NCBI RefSeq assembly: GCF_015706575.1
Contig: NW_024037072.1
Location: 28,087,162-28,151,161 of the forward strand
Direction: 5' to 3'
DNA: 64,000 bases
DNA from: Patiria miniata
Lineage: Eukaryota; Echinodermata; Asteroidea; Valvatida; Asterinidae
A program made the position numbers and the translations under genes. This document shows, one piece after another, positions 47,144 through 57,560 of this stretch. Position 1 is the stretch's first letter. Every line of letters begins with the position of its first letter. The notes under the pieces were generated by a model. The model was given only the letters and a program-made list of their open reading frames with translations. It ran no database searches and was not told the DNA's origin.

Positions 47144-50100
47144 CTGCATGAATGGAAGAAGAAAAAGGAGAGAATAAAGCAAAGCAGTAAGATTAACGAG
47201 TAAGATTTGAGGCTCTGCATGGTGGAGATACTAAATAATGAAAGGTTTGCGGAAACACCATGTGCGAATAATTTCTCAACTAAGAGAATGGTTCTGAAAA
47301 GAACCAGAGGTATAAACTCGACGTTCCGGTCAGTATGCTCTGACCGTCTTCAGGAGAGTGCCTAAACTCTAAGAGTGCCTAAACTCTAAGAGTGCCTAAA
47401 CTCTAAGAGTGCCTAAACTCTAAGAGTGCCTAAACTCTAAGAGTTTAGGCACTCTCCTGAAGACAGTCAGAGCATACTGACCGGAACGTCGAGTTTATAC
47501 CTCTGGTTCTTTTCAGAACCATTCTCTTAGTTGAGAAATTATTCGCACATGGTGTTTCCGCAAACCTTTCATTATTTAAGATTAACGAGCATGAAAATTT
47601 GATTACTGCCTAATAGTGAGGCAGATATAGGGGAAATATTTGGGGGAATTGTGCCTTTGATAATACAAGCATTACATTTGGGACACAGTCAGAGTATGTC
47701 ATGAGAAAGATATGTGGCTATAGGGCCATCGCAGATTTGTCATTTGAAAAAAATATATGTAGAATAACAAGTAATTTTCAAGATTTTCAAAATGGCTGCC
47801 ATTGCATGTTATTCGACCTATAATTTTTCAAAGGACAAATCTGCGATAGCCCTACAGCCAAATATCTTTCTTAGGACATGCTCTCATATGACTGTGGGCC
47901 AAATGCCATGCTTGTATCATCAAAGTCGCAATCCCATCACCTATCTGCCGTACTATAAGATTATTGCCTCAAATTAATGGTTCCAAAAAAACGGAAGGCA
48001 ACGGTGCAACTCATCTCAAGGATTAACCACACATAAATGAGGAATTTAGACTATCAAGACTGAGTGTTCATGGACTCTCTGAGCAACCAAGGGACCCACG
48101 TCCAGCATAATAATATAAAATTAAAGTGTAGCATTTAATGCTCCATGTATTAACAGTGTGCACATTTTGCGTCTGATGACAACATTTTTATCTTTCTTTA
48201 CACATACATAGTCATAGACTACTTCCTTTCTGAGCAGGCATTCCCCGGAAATTATGTGGCAAAAAAGACTACTTGGCAAACCACCAAAAACAGCTTTCTG
48301 GGTCAAAATCTTAACGAACAGACAGTTCATGATTGTTACAGTCTACTTATTTACAGGATTGCAAAATGTTTGACAATAGTACGAAAAATTCGGAACGAAC
48401 CTTCCTCCTTTGTCCATACTTTTCCTCTGTGCTTGAATTTTTGGCTATATGGCATTCACAAATGTGCAATAGTATACACATGTATATCTAAAATGATTAA
48501 AACAAAATTAAGCGGCATGTTCGGAATATTAAAACTTTCCGGACGGAATTATTACTTAATTTTTGATGCATAATTGCAGGCGCCTCCTGAGTAATCACAA
48601 TCCATATTTAAAAAAAAAAACTGATTACGGGAAAAGATTAATTTGAACAAACTTTTCTTTTCAGGATCAGAGTCACTAGTGTGAGTAAATAGACAATATT
48701 TTTGGATCACCTGATCTTTTACATTAAACAGAGTTGAATGGAATCAACTCGCAATTAGTCAATTTACGAAAAGTTTCCTCTGTGAATTAGTGACGCATTT
48801 ATCGACCAACAGCCTATTAAAGTGATTAAAGTTCCTAAAATAATCTCCAGTATTCTCGTGTTTTTTATAGAGCTTTCATCTATTTCAACTGAATCTGGCA
48901 ATGACCTCTACAGGGTGGTCGTTTACACTTTTTCAGATGCAGATTTCTTGGAATTGGGGAGACACGTTAATATTATTTCAAGATATTCCTAAGCTATAGC
49001 ATCTTCGTGGTATATGGTGAAAATGGCGCTGAAAATAAAATCTAAATTAAGAAATGGTGATGGTTTAAAGGAAGATGGTTTCAAAAAACCAGTTTGTCCA
49101 CACGCAAGTCTATGAGATATGGTCAACACAAAACACTGCAATCATTGTAATTAGGTCTACCGTACATGACTGGCATAGACGGGACAAACAAGTTTTTGAC
49201 CATTCTTCTGTAAATGGCCGCTACTTCTTAACTTGAGCTTTATTTTCAACGCCGTTTTCACCATATATGACCAAGATCTTGTAGTTAAGGAATATCTTCA
49301 AACAATTTCAAGATGTCTTTTCAATTATATGAAATCTGCCTCTGAAAAAGTGTAAACTTTTTTTTCGACCACTCTGTATACTAACTTGACCTGCTGCAAC
49401 TCTCTAATTGGCCACTGCGCCTTGAAACATGTTGAAGCAACTGATTCGTTGTCTTGCATGCCCAAAAAACTTGATGTTCTGCAGTTGAGGGTTTTGTTTC
49501 ACTAACAAAAATTTATCATTTATAAGTCTATAATTTATAAGCCTTATAATTACATATTCTTCATGGATGTTAGCCAGTCCTTGAAATAGGAATGTTTCAA
49601 ATCTCAAAAGACATTCAGAAAATACAATCGTTACTTTTGCCTTAAAACTCTGATGAAGAAATCCAACATATACCAACTACCCGTCCAATTTGCGTGGGCA
49701 CTGGCGTCTTGAGGGCTTACCTCGAATGACTTGACAGATTCCATGCCTGATGTCGCTGTGCCGGCTGATTTTGCCTCATCTCTGAACAGCTGCGATGATT
49801 CCAAATTCCCGGTCACCCCCTCGCCATCAATAAAGTCCAACTGCGAGAAATCACTGAAGTCTTCCTAAGCATTCAAGACAAATATCAGGAACTCAGAATA
49901 ACTAAAATTTAAAACGCTATTTCTTTTTTTCATATGAATGATGAAAACCTACAAATTTGGCTATTATTTTGATCGTTTGGTGAGAATGGCAAGTAAAGTA
50001 ATGGTAGTTTGTCCATGCATGCCGTGCATGCCTGTCAAGCCAGGCTGGTGTATATATGATGCAGTACCATAAAGTTATATTAAATTACTAGAACCCTAAC

Positions 50101-53100
50101 TCGCTGTACAAATGAAGCCTGCTGGGCGCATCCATGTTTGTGCACAAAGCTATGGAAAACTGGAAATTTAGTACGGCTCTAGTACGGCTATTTGCATATT
50201 TGCGTTTGTATTCTATACCAGTGCGTTATCGAAGCCAATACACTCAAAACTGAAAAGCACAGTCAAATGGGTCATTCTATAAATTAAGGGTCAAAAGTGT
50301 GGCATTTTTCCTGTCTCTGTTATTAGTATGGAACGTTGTAATTTGCCTCAAGTATCATTAAAAATAACTTCAAACTATTCTCATTTGCTGGGTAGGTTTG
50401 CTGTTATAATCACTCTGAGGCAAAGGCATTAAGGAATGAATTTTAAAAATAGTACATGTCACAGGAACAGGAAAAATCGTGGACCCCAAATTTATAGGAT
50501 GACACATTGAACCTTCAGTTTTAAAGGTATATAGTTCATCATTTTTAATTTCTGCATTTTTGTTCGTTTGAAGCAACAAAAGTGCTCAAGAACTAAAGAA
50601 GGGTGCTGAACAACTAACCTGATGAAGTTTCAGCTCAGCTTAAGCTGTATTTTTCGAGAAAAACAACATTCTAGGATCTCGATTTCAAATCAAAAGTTGC
50701 TGAATCATGTTTTGAATTGGGCCTGAATTCAGCGTCCGAGACACGTTCTCACTGAGCCGATTGCAGCTACGCAATGTCGCGCACTGATCCGACGAATTAT
50801 AGCAACCGCATGCATGTGTGCGTCGTGACAATGCTTGCGCGCGCTTCGCCGAATAACAAAACGAACTACTAATTTGAATTTCCTACAGTGCTTCTTAAGA
50901 AGCACCGTTGGAAAGGCCTTCTTTTGTTGATTTCTTCAAAATGACAGCTTGCCAGAAAGAATAATTTCACAGGGAGTTTAGTCCCCTTACTATCTTTCAA
51001 CCAAGTATGTGTTTCAACAATAATTACGGCAGTTACTTTTTGGATAGCTGCAAATGATGGACTCTGGCTTTAATTCTGTAAAATCTTAATAAACTTACAT
51101 CCAAGCTAGCATCGTCTGCACCTGTGGGCTGGCTGGCTGGTATGTGCTGAAGGTCACACTGGCTCGCGGCTGGCTGTGAGTTGGTTACCATTGCTTTCTC
51201 AGATGACTTTGAAAACTGACAACAGGGGAACAAAATATTCAAGAAACAAAATCTTAGCCTGACAGATTTTTTTGAAAGAATCTTACAGCCAGGAAAAGGA
51301 GGGGGTTTGACCCGCCCTCATACTGATCTTGGAATGCACTGGGCGATATTTTTGACACTGAGTGCATATGCTAGTAGACATTCACCCGAGCCCAGGTTGG
51401 ACGAAGTCTTCATTGCAATACGAAAACGAAAATTGCGATGTCACGAAAACGCTCAACCAATGACCAAAGCCGAAACGTGTTTCTGGTAACTAGCGCGAAA
51501 ACACGCTCGGTCATTGGATTAGCGACCACGCCTTCAAGTAAGTGCGCGTGCGTATGAGAGTGGTTACTAAGCAAATCGCGCGTGCGCACTGCATATTCAT
51601 GCTGCATAGTCTGGCCCCCGGACCAGACGTGATGAGCGTCGAGAATAATTGTCCGGTCTAGGGAACCAGACTACACGCTGCACAGACGTACGTCATGTAC
51701 ACCGACTAGAATAGACTCGGCGGTGAGAAACTGATGAAAAGAGTCTACAAACACGTACAAGTTTAATGTTGCTTTAGAGTTTATTTTCCTGATTGACGTC
51801 AGTCAGCATCGCATATGGAATTCCTGAACCCATCAGCCCAACAGATAAGGACACATAGAATACTACGACGTAAAAATTAGCTTCTCCAACAAGGTAAAAA
51901 TATTGAAATTATTGGTCAGAAATGTTTTCGTTCGGTTTTGAGCACTTTTTACCCTGGACTCCCTCCGTTACGTAGGGAGGAAAGGGAGTCCACCAGGGCT
52001 AACATTCACCCTAAAACGAGCATAAAGTCAGATTTTTTAGGAATTGACTTTTTTTCTGGACTTTGCAGAACAAGAGCTTTCTCATTGTAGATAACATTTG
52101 GGAGTTTTGACTCCAATAACAAAATATTAGACCGCCAACTAAATTGAAGTTTATTGAATTACTAACTAATTTTTGAGAAAATGGCATTTAAAAATCCCAC
52201 TGTTGCGTTACAGTGAATCATGACCAGTCAAATTAAACAGAATGAAAGTAGGTTTTAAAGATGTTTGATAAAAGGGGAAAATATAAAAAGGTAAAACCAG
52301 ACTTACAGATTTAAGTTCACCTGAAAAACAAACAAAATATCTGCCCCCACCCATCCAAATGCTGGCTTTGCCCCACTGTTCTGTACAATGGCAAATTCCG
52401 ACTTGATGCTCATTTTTGGTTTTGATGACACCTGTGCTTGAACCAACATTCATAAATACCTAAGACAGTTTACCCATTCCTATTGGTCGAGAGCCCGTCA
52501 CGTGGCCAGTTTTAAACGATTGATAAAGACTGGCTGGCTGGTGTTAAAAAACTTTTCCAGTGTCACGTGAAATTTGGACTCCTATGAAATCCGGTGCCAG
52601 TACCATTTTATTGGTTGAACGTTCCCAATCCTCAGGTAGGAATGCGCAATACTACTAGTGAGTCAGTATTTCGTGGTCCTAAATTCACACTACACCGGCA
52701 CAGCTGCATTCTGTGCCACATCACGCAGTACGCGCGACGCACGCGTCAATCTCCATATAAGGAGTTGTTTACGACTACTCTTAAGAGGGCCATACTGTAG
52801 CATAGCTAAAGGGGTGTTTCGAAGAAAAAAACCCAGGAAGTAAAATTGTTGAACAAAATCGTTGTAAATCTATAATTTTTGACTTGTTTTGACTTTTGGT
52901 AAAAGGTATTTATGAATTTGGCTCAGTTCATTATCAGCATGCAGACTCGAACCGGTCTTAAACAAAGTGTTAAAAACCGGCCAAGCACACATTTATTCCC
53001 TAAGTTAAAGTCCGAGGACTTGCGTATATGCATTCAAGTCTGGTGCATGATTACCTCTTGAACTTGACTCTCAGCACACAATGTGACTCCCATGTGCCGG

Positions 53101-56100
53101 CAAGCAATTGAATGCAGTTGGGAGGGGAGACTGGATACCAGACCAGATGAGTTAGGTACCTGTACATGGTAAATTAGCAATACATGACAAACAAGAAAAC
53201 AACTAACATTAAGAAAGAGTTGAACCTTAATGGTACTCATCTAGGAGTGACAGTGTGCAGGATTTTGACAAGAGTTAGAGTTGAGACATCAGTTAAATTG
53301 TAAGTCCATGAGTTAAACTGCAAATCTGGGCATAAGTCTGAGACTTTAATTTGGGTTGTGGTCTGGTAAATCACAAATCAAGTTTAAGTCAAAACAAAAA
53401 GTTTAAGGCATAATTCAAAAATACCTAAGACAGTTTACCCATTCCTATTGGTCGAGAGCCCATCACGTGGCCAGTCTTAAACAGATGATAAAGACATGGC
53501 TGGCTGGTCTTAAACACTTTTCCAGTGTCACATGAAGTTTGGACTCCTAAAAAATCCAGTGCCTCTTACCGTTTTATTGGTTGAACGTTCACAATCCTCA
53601 CGTAGGCATGTGCAAAACTACCAGTGAGTCAGCATTTTATAGTCCTAAATTCACAATGCAACGCCCCAGGTGCATTCTGCACGACATCGCGCATGCACGC
53701 CAATCTCCATAAAAGGAGCTGTTTACATCTTATTAGCGAGCTGGACACTCCATTATTTAGCTAGAGGTGTGTTTCAAAAAACATGAAGTGAACTTGTTGA
53801 ACAAAATCGGGGTTTTATTACCGAAAAGTTTTGATTTTTTGGACCGAAAAGGTATTTATGAATGGGAATAAATATGTGCTTGGTCGGTATTAATCACTCT
53901 GTTTAAGACCACTTGGAGTCTGGGTGCTGATAATTATTTGGCTCAGGTAATTATCAGCACCAGACTCCAAGCAGTCTTAAACAGAGTGATTAAAACCTCC
54001 AAAGCACACATTTATTCCCTTAGTATAAGGGATGGACAACTACAAAGAAGTGCCTTTGTTACTATTCATTTGAATAGCTTGTGACTTGACTTGAGACTGA
54101 AGGACGTGTGATGGGATTTGAGTTGATTTGTTTCCAAATATCAGAATTATAATACTGAACAATAGTGCAGGCTAACTTGTGATGGACTTTTGAGCAAAGT
54201 CATTTGAGGCCGTTTGCTCAGCACGTAGCTCACCGTGAGAGGTGAATTTTTACTGAGTTTTCTGCCTCGCGAGGCCTTGAGGCAAATATTTAGATTTTTT
54301 TTTCGCCTAGCGAGCCGAAAAACTCACTGTGTGCGGTGAACCTGAGCTACGTGCTAAGCTAAAAAGATTAATTAGCCAATGAGAGCACATTATTCTTGTT
54401 TGTCAGTCGCGTGATTTAATAAATGGGGGCAAGCGCCGGCAGGCTTTAGAAGATTGCACAAAAATAAAAATCACGTGTACAGAGTACATGATTTCATTGG
54501 CTAGTTAATCTTTTTAGCTCAGCACGTAGCTCAGCTTGACCGCACACAGTGAGTGTTTCGCCTGGCGAAGCGAAAGAAATCGAACAGGATCGATATTTGC
54601 CTCACAGCCTCGCGAGGCAGAAAACTCAGCAAATATTCACTGCATACGGGATAATTTGTAAGCTACGTGCTCAGCAAACGGCCTCGAATGACTTTTTGCT
54701 CAGCACGTAGCTCTCGTGTTGCGGCGGACTTTTACACTTGCACTCACCTTCATGAGTGAGAAACATTTCTGCCTGAATTCATCGTTGGTGCTGTGACTCA
54801 CGATCGTCGCAACCGCCTCAGTGATGTTAGCTACAGCGCATCGGATGTTATCCTCCTTTGTCTTTAAACTCTTAAATATATAAACAAATCAAGCAAAACA
54901 TTTTTTTTTTAGTTTATGCAGTCATAGTGAGGCTTTGTTTCTTGAAACTTTGACACCTAAACAAAGTTCCAAAAAGCTGTCCAACCATTTCCTGTGAAGT
55001 CAAAGTGTACAATGTAGACTTGTCAGTCGTTTGGCATGTTCCTTGATCAATTTTTGTGGTTTTATATTGGGTTTTGCCCTTCGCCTACGTAATTTTTAAA
55101 CACCCTGTATACGCCGTGTTGTCCGAAGGTTTGCAAGAAATAATTCACAAGCAAAACCTGATATGAAAAATGTACATCTCCCTGAAGTAAATCCCGTCTT
55201 ATAAAAATCAATGTTGAGAAAATGATGAAGATTGCAAGACAAGGCATGCCAAGTAAAGCTGGTCCCAGAGTGCACACAATTCTATTCAATTTGGGCGATT
55301 CACAATGCAGTGCGCCACCAAGAATTTGGCACGGAGAGTTCGTTTTTCAAAGTCACGGTCGACAAAACATGGCCCATTTGAACGAGTGTCGGTAGAAAAC
55401 TTGAGCTAATTTGTTATAGATGGGGCAAAGCGTTCTGCCGCCTTATAAAAAAACTCCATATTGATAAAACAAAAAGAAAAGGGCACACAGATACCCGAAT
55501 CATACGCTTACGAACTTTCTGGCCGGAAAAACTAACAATTTCAAATGTCCTGCGCTGCGAATTTGTCGACCATCTCCCAAAATGCACTGGGAAAAATTAA
55601 CTCTCCGTGGCAAACTCTTGGTGGCGCACTGCATTGTGACTCGCCCGAATTGATTGAGAATGGCTACTCACCAAAATGTCATTTCAATGTATATTGTCTA
55701 CACAATGGGCAGTATTTAGCCCATTCAGGGGTGTTACAAATACGATAGCACTGCCTAACTCCCTTCACCAGTTCACAATACAGTGAAATCTCGATATCTC
55801 GAAATCCTCGGGGGAATGGGCTCAAATTTTGTGTTATAAGCAGAGTTTTGAGTTAGCAAACGGATTTCCTTTTCAACAACAATAGATAATAAGTTCTTAT
55901 TTTGAGTTAGAAGGGTTTTCCAGTTTCCAAGGTTTTGACTTATCACCGGAGATTTCATTCATATCAATTGAGAGTGTCTCCGTGCCTTGCGTGATGAAAT
56001 GAAACCCAGGCTGTAGTTGGTCAAGAGAATTAAAGCGCCCTCAGTCGACGGCAAACGAAGAGATGGCTAGATGATCCTGATGAACGAAATTCTGGTATAT

Positions 56101-56590
56101 TTCACATTTTTGTTTGACATTTGAGGGATTTTAACCCACCCTAGAGGTGCCAATCCACATCAAGATAATACTTGTGAAACATTGAGGCCGAACATTTCGC
56201 GACAGGAGAGTTTGGAGGTCAGAAACAATTGAGAATTTTCTGCTAGAGCAACTTCAGTTGGGATTTCTGAAAGGTATGTAAAAACCTCACAGTTCTGGAA
56301 GTATATATCAATATCACAAGTGACAGTCGGTCGGTGAGTCAGTCAGATAGGTACAAAGTGGACACTAGGCTGCCCTCTGGGACCAGAGCTTATCTATTTT
56401 TTTGATCGAAGTCATCCTAAATTAATTCCCCAATTTGTTTTATCTTCAGTATTTTTCCAAGCATTCAATTGTTTCGTATATTGCAGCACCTCATCAGGCA
56501 GGAAATGAAAAGAAATGTTACAATTAGCGCAAAAATTACCTTCTCAGTCTTATTTGACTGCTCGTTCACAGTCACAGCATCTTGCTCCAT
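47063..56590 (-). CDS. unrecognised small protein with acidic C-terminus, five or six exons
   Basis: Coding exons in transcript order are 56590-56540, 54870-54748, (probable) 53159-53055, 51215-51099, 49864-49721 and 47143-47063. All junctions are phase 0, which supports one reading frame of 171 residues, or 206 with the probable exon. I do not recognise the family. The N-terminal part contains an amphipathic segment (NIRCAVANITEAVATIVSHS). The middle is polar, Ser/Gln/Ala-rich. The C-terminal part has EDFSDFSQLDF, EDEWLDEVL and DSDPFF, resembling the short FxDF, acidic-W and DPF motifs that bind clathrin adaptor appendages; this is only a motif resemblance. No signal peptide or membrane segment is visible. 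It is transcribed away from the ARID4 gene. Confidence 0.72.
47232..47578. repeat. near-perfect palindrome with central 17-bp repeats and hammerhead-like cores
   Basis: Arms of about 124 bases (TAAATAATGAAAGGTTTGCG at the left, its complement at the right) enclose five exact copies of GAGTGCCTAAACTCTAA (47356-47440), whose sequence is itself the complement of the adjoining arm end. In each arm, read outward, CTGAAGA is followed by a stem made from GGTCAG/CTGACC and then GAA and CGTC, which is the order of a hammerhead ribozyme core. The element lies 90 bases 3' of the unknown gene's last acceptor side, in its last intron. Confidence 0.85.
47595..47975. mobile_element. long inverted-repeat element
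   Basis: TGGCTATAGGGCCATCGCAG and GATAATACAAGCAT in the left arm are answered by CTGCGATAGCCCTACAGCCA and ATGCTTGTATCATC in the right arm. Arms of about 160 bases flank an AT-rich centre. It begins only 17 bases after the palindrome at 47232-47578. Confidence 0.8.
48911..49376. mobile_element. mariner-like MITE with TA duplication
   Basis: CAGGGTGGTCGTTTACAC at the left, complement of CAGAGTGGTCG at the right, both followed inward by TTTACACTTTTTCAGA; the arms pair in patches to the centre (TATGGTGAAAATGGCG / CGCCGTTTTCACCATAT). TA flanks each side (48909-48910, 49377-49378), as in Tc1/mariner insertions. No transposase. Confidence 0.82.
49721..49864 (-). CDS. unknown gene, exon 5 (FxDF-rich)
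   Basis: 48 codons starting EDFSDFSQLDFIDGEG and ending SGMESVKSFE, with acceptor ATGCTTAG and donor GTAAGCCC, phase 0 on both sides. The repeated D-F spacing (DFSDFSQLDF) is the most distinctive motif in the protein and resembles linear motifs of endocytic accessory proteins; that function is not shown. Confidence 0.75.
50269..50504. mobile_element. GGTCATTCTATAAATT MITE, short copy
   Basis: GGGTCATTCTATAAATTAAG at the left and CCCAAATTTATAGGATGAC at the right, with TTTTTCCTGTCTCTGTTA / ACAGGAACAGGAAAAAT further in. It ends 17 bases before the TTAA element at 50521. Confidence 0.78.
50521..51073. mobile_element. 500-bp TTAA family, copy 3
   Basis: TTAAAGGTATATAGTTCATC at the left and GATGGACTCTGGCTTTAA at the right; long stretches identical to copy 2, for example GAAGGGTGCTGAACAACTAA and GCTTGCGCGCGCTTCGCCGA. 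It ends 25 bases from exon 4 of the unknown gene. Confidence 0.82.
51099..51215 (-). CDS. unknown gene, exon 4 (polar linker)
   Basis: 39 codons, FSKSSEKAMVTNSQPAASQC then DLQHIPASQPTGADDASLD, between CTGTTGTCAG and a strong GTAAGTTT donor, phase 0 on both sides. The other two frames have early stops. Ser/Gln/Ala/Pro-rich and probably disordered. A TTAA-flanked MITE ends only 25 bases beyond the donor. Confidence 0.72.
51952..51998. repeat. short hairpin
   Basis: CCCTGGACTCCCTCC pairs imperfectly with GGAGGAAAGGGAGTCCACCAG around TACGTA. It lies in an intron of the unknown gene. No homologue seen in the window. Confidence 0.5.
52449..53002. mobile_element. composite repeat copy 1 (ATAAATACC element plus half foldback)
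   Basis: ATAAATACCTAAGACAG at the left and AGGTATTTATGAAT at about 52903-52917 form short TIRs. The following 85 bases (TTATCAGCATGCAGACTC to CACACATTTATTCCC) are the right half of the foldback family also seen at 53863 and 63836. Confidence 0.72.
53055..53159 (-). CDS. unknown gene, probable exon 3
   Basis: 35 codons, beginning VPNSSGLVSSLPSQLHSIAC and ending AESQVQE, between an acceptor ending CATGTACAG and a GTAATCAT donor. It is phase 0 on both sides and in frame with its neighbours, which is why I include it. Both splice sites are weaker than those of the other exons and composition is not distinctive, so it may be an alternative exon or chance. Confidence 0.42.
53411..53864. mobile_element. 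composite repeat copy 2 (ATAAATACC element)
   Basis: AAAATACCTAAGACAGTT to AGGTATTTATGAAT, homologous along its length to 52449-52917: both share CCCATTCCTATTGGTCGAGA and TTTATTGGTTGAACGTTC. It is joined directly to a complete foldback. Confidence 0.75.
53863..54022. mobile_element. GGGAATAAA foldback element
   Basis: GGGAATAAATATGTGCTTGG at the left, mirrored by CACACATTTATTCCC at the right. The arms pair through CACTCTGTTTAAGACCACTT and GTCTGGGTGCTGATAATTA, with a short TTGGCTCAGG loop. About 160 bp. Confidence 0.82.
54191..54701. mobile_element. long foldback with CTCAGCACGTAGCT repeats
   Basis: GAGGCCGTTTGCTCAGCACG at the left and TGCTCAGCAAACGGCCTC at the right; subterminal arms include GCCTCGCGAGGC and GCACGTAGCTCAG in both orientations, so four CTCAGCACGTAGCT-type words are present. 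The centre is AT-rich with CACGTG. It ends about 47 bases from exon 2 of the unknown gene. Confidence 0.8.
54748..54870 (-). CDS. unknown gene, exon 2
   Basis: 41 codons, SLKTKEDNIRCAVANITEA continuing to EFRQKCFSLMK, with a GTGAGTGC donor and an AT-rich acceptor ending TTTAAG. It is phase 0 on both sides. The predicted helix with regularly spaced hydrophobics is the most structured part of the protein. A large foldback element ends about 50 bases from the donor side. Confidence 0.72.
55286..55656. mobile_element. TIR element, CAATTTGGGCGA ends
   Basis: Arms of about 55 bases: CAATTTGGGCGATTCACAAT, GCAGTGCGCCACCAAGAA and GGCACGGAGAGTT at the left recur inverted at the right. The interior (AAAAGGGCACACAGATACCC and neighbours) has no ORF of note. 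Confidence 0.78.
56540..56590 (-). CDS. unknown gene, first coding exon
   Basis: It encodes MEQDAVTVNEQSNKTEK and ends at GTAATTTT in phase 0. The ATG is in strong context (A at -3, G at +4). The same frame is open a little upstream to a TGA, and a pyrimidine-rich acceptor (CTTCTCTCAG) lies about 90 bases upstream on the minus strand, so the exon probably carries 5' UTR and an earlier noncoding exon exists. A second frame just upstream reads EFLEDFADVMFKCSG before a stop; one lost base would join it to this frame, so a longer N-terminus cannot be excluded. Confidence 0.55.
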
Positions 56591-56839
56591 TATTTTGGTG
56601 CTACTGTGCTTCAATTCATCCGCTGCATTTGAACATCACATCCGCAAAGTCTTCAAGAAACTCTGCAGTACTGAGAGAAGGAAGACTATTCAGTTAATTT
56701 AATGTTAGATCGTTTGTTTATTACTGCATTTTAAGTAAATCAGTTGTACCAATCTTTAACCTCCTGTTGCCTGAGCTCTTCTTGGATCATGGATCATGGA
56801 TTGCTGTCCTCCTATTAATTATTATTATATATTTCTGGT

Positions 56840-57560
56840 TAGCTTGAGTAACTCCAGCTTCACAAGCTCATCAGGAATTGTAAATTTACGTTGTAAAAGT
56901 GAGATCATAAGAGACCCTAAAAAAACGGCCTCTACTGAAAATGGTCCCTTTTTCCTCTATAATTCCAACCCAGAATGTATTTACATACTTTACAGCCATA
57001 TGCAGCAGTCATTCATGAAGCTAATAATTGACTCGACACAGAACAAAAGTTACTAACATATGAAAAACATTGATGATTTTGGGTGGCTTCTTCATAAAAA
57101 CTGTCCAGTGCCACACTATCATATCGTGCCTGTGTTGTGGTTATTGTGTGCTAGTGCCTATCAGCCAATCAGATGATTCCTTTTGGATGTCCTACTTAGC
57201 ATAAATAAACAAAGAATAATCTGATTGGCTGATAGGCACAAGCACACAATAACCACAACACAGGCGTGACAGTGTGGCACTGGACAGTTTTTCTGAAAAA
57301 GCCACCAAAGTCATCAATATTTTTCATATTTTAGTAACTTTTGTTATGTTTCAAGTTGATTATTAGCTTCGTGAATGACTGCTGCATCGTTATGACGTAT
57401 GTAAATGGAATCTGGGTTGGAATTATAGAGGGAAATAGGACCATTTTGTAGAGGCCATCTTTTTAGGGTCTCTTAAAACAACACTCTCACGCAGTAGTTA
57501 TGTCTCCAGCGTTACATGTGAATTCCTGATGAGCTTGTTAAGCTGGAGTTACTCAAGCTA
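56840..57560. mobile_element. Mutator-like long-TIR foldback with 9-bp TSD
   Basis: TAGCTTGAGTAACTCCAGC at both ends (inverted), with pairing along about 350 bases per arm up to GATTGGCTGATAGGCAC near the centre. ATTTCTGGT flanks it on both sides (56831-56839 and 57561-57569). Very long TIRs with a 9-base duplication are typical of Mutator-like elements. No transposase inside. It lies just upstream of the unknown gene's start exon. Confidence 0.85.

Noticed and set aside
46929-47177. 82-aa open frame on the plus strand
   Set aside because: It overlaps the last exon of the minus-strand gene, which has a proper acceptor, frame and stop; the plus frame lacks splice or domain support.
47356-47440. 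Five identical 17-bp repeats, CRISPR-like at first sight
   Set aside because: There are no spacers, and the units form the centre of a eukaryotic palindromic element.
52307-52320. Possible 14-nt microexon on the minus strand between strong CAG and GTAAGT sites
   Set aside because: 14 nt would break the phase-0 frame of the unknown gene, and the other frames of the next exon contain early stops.
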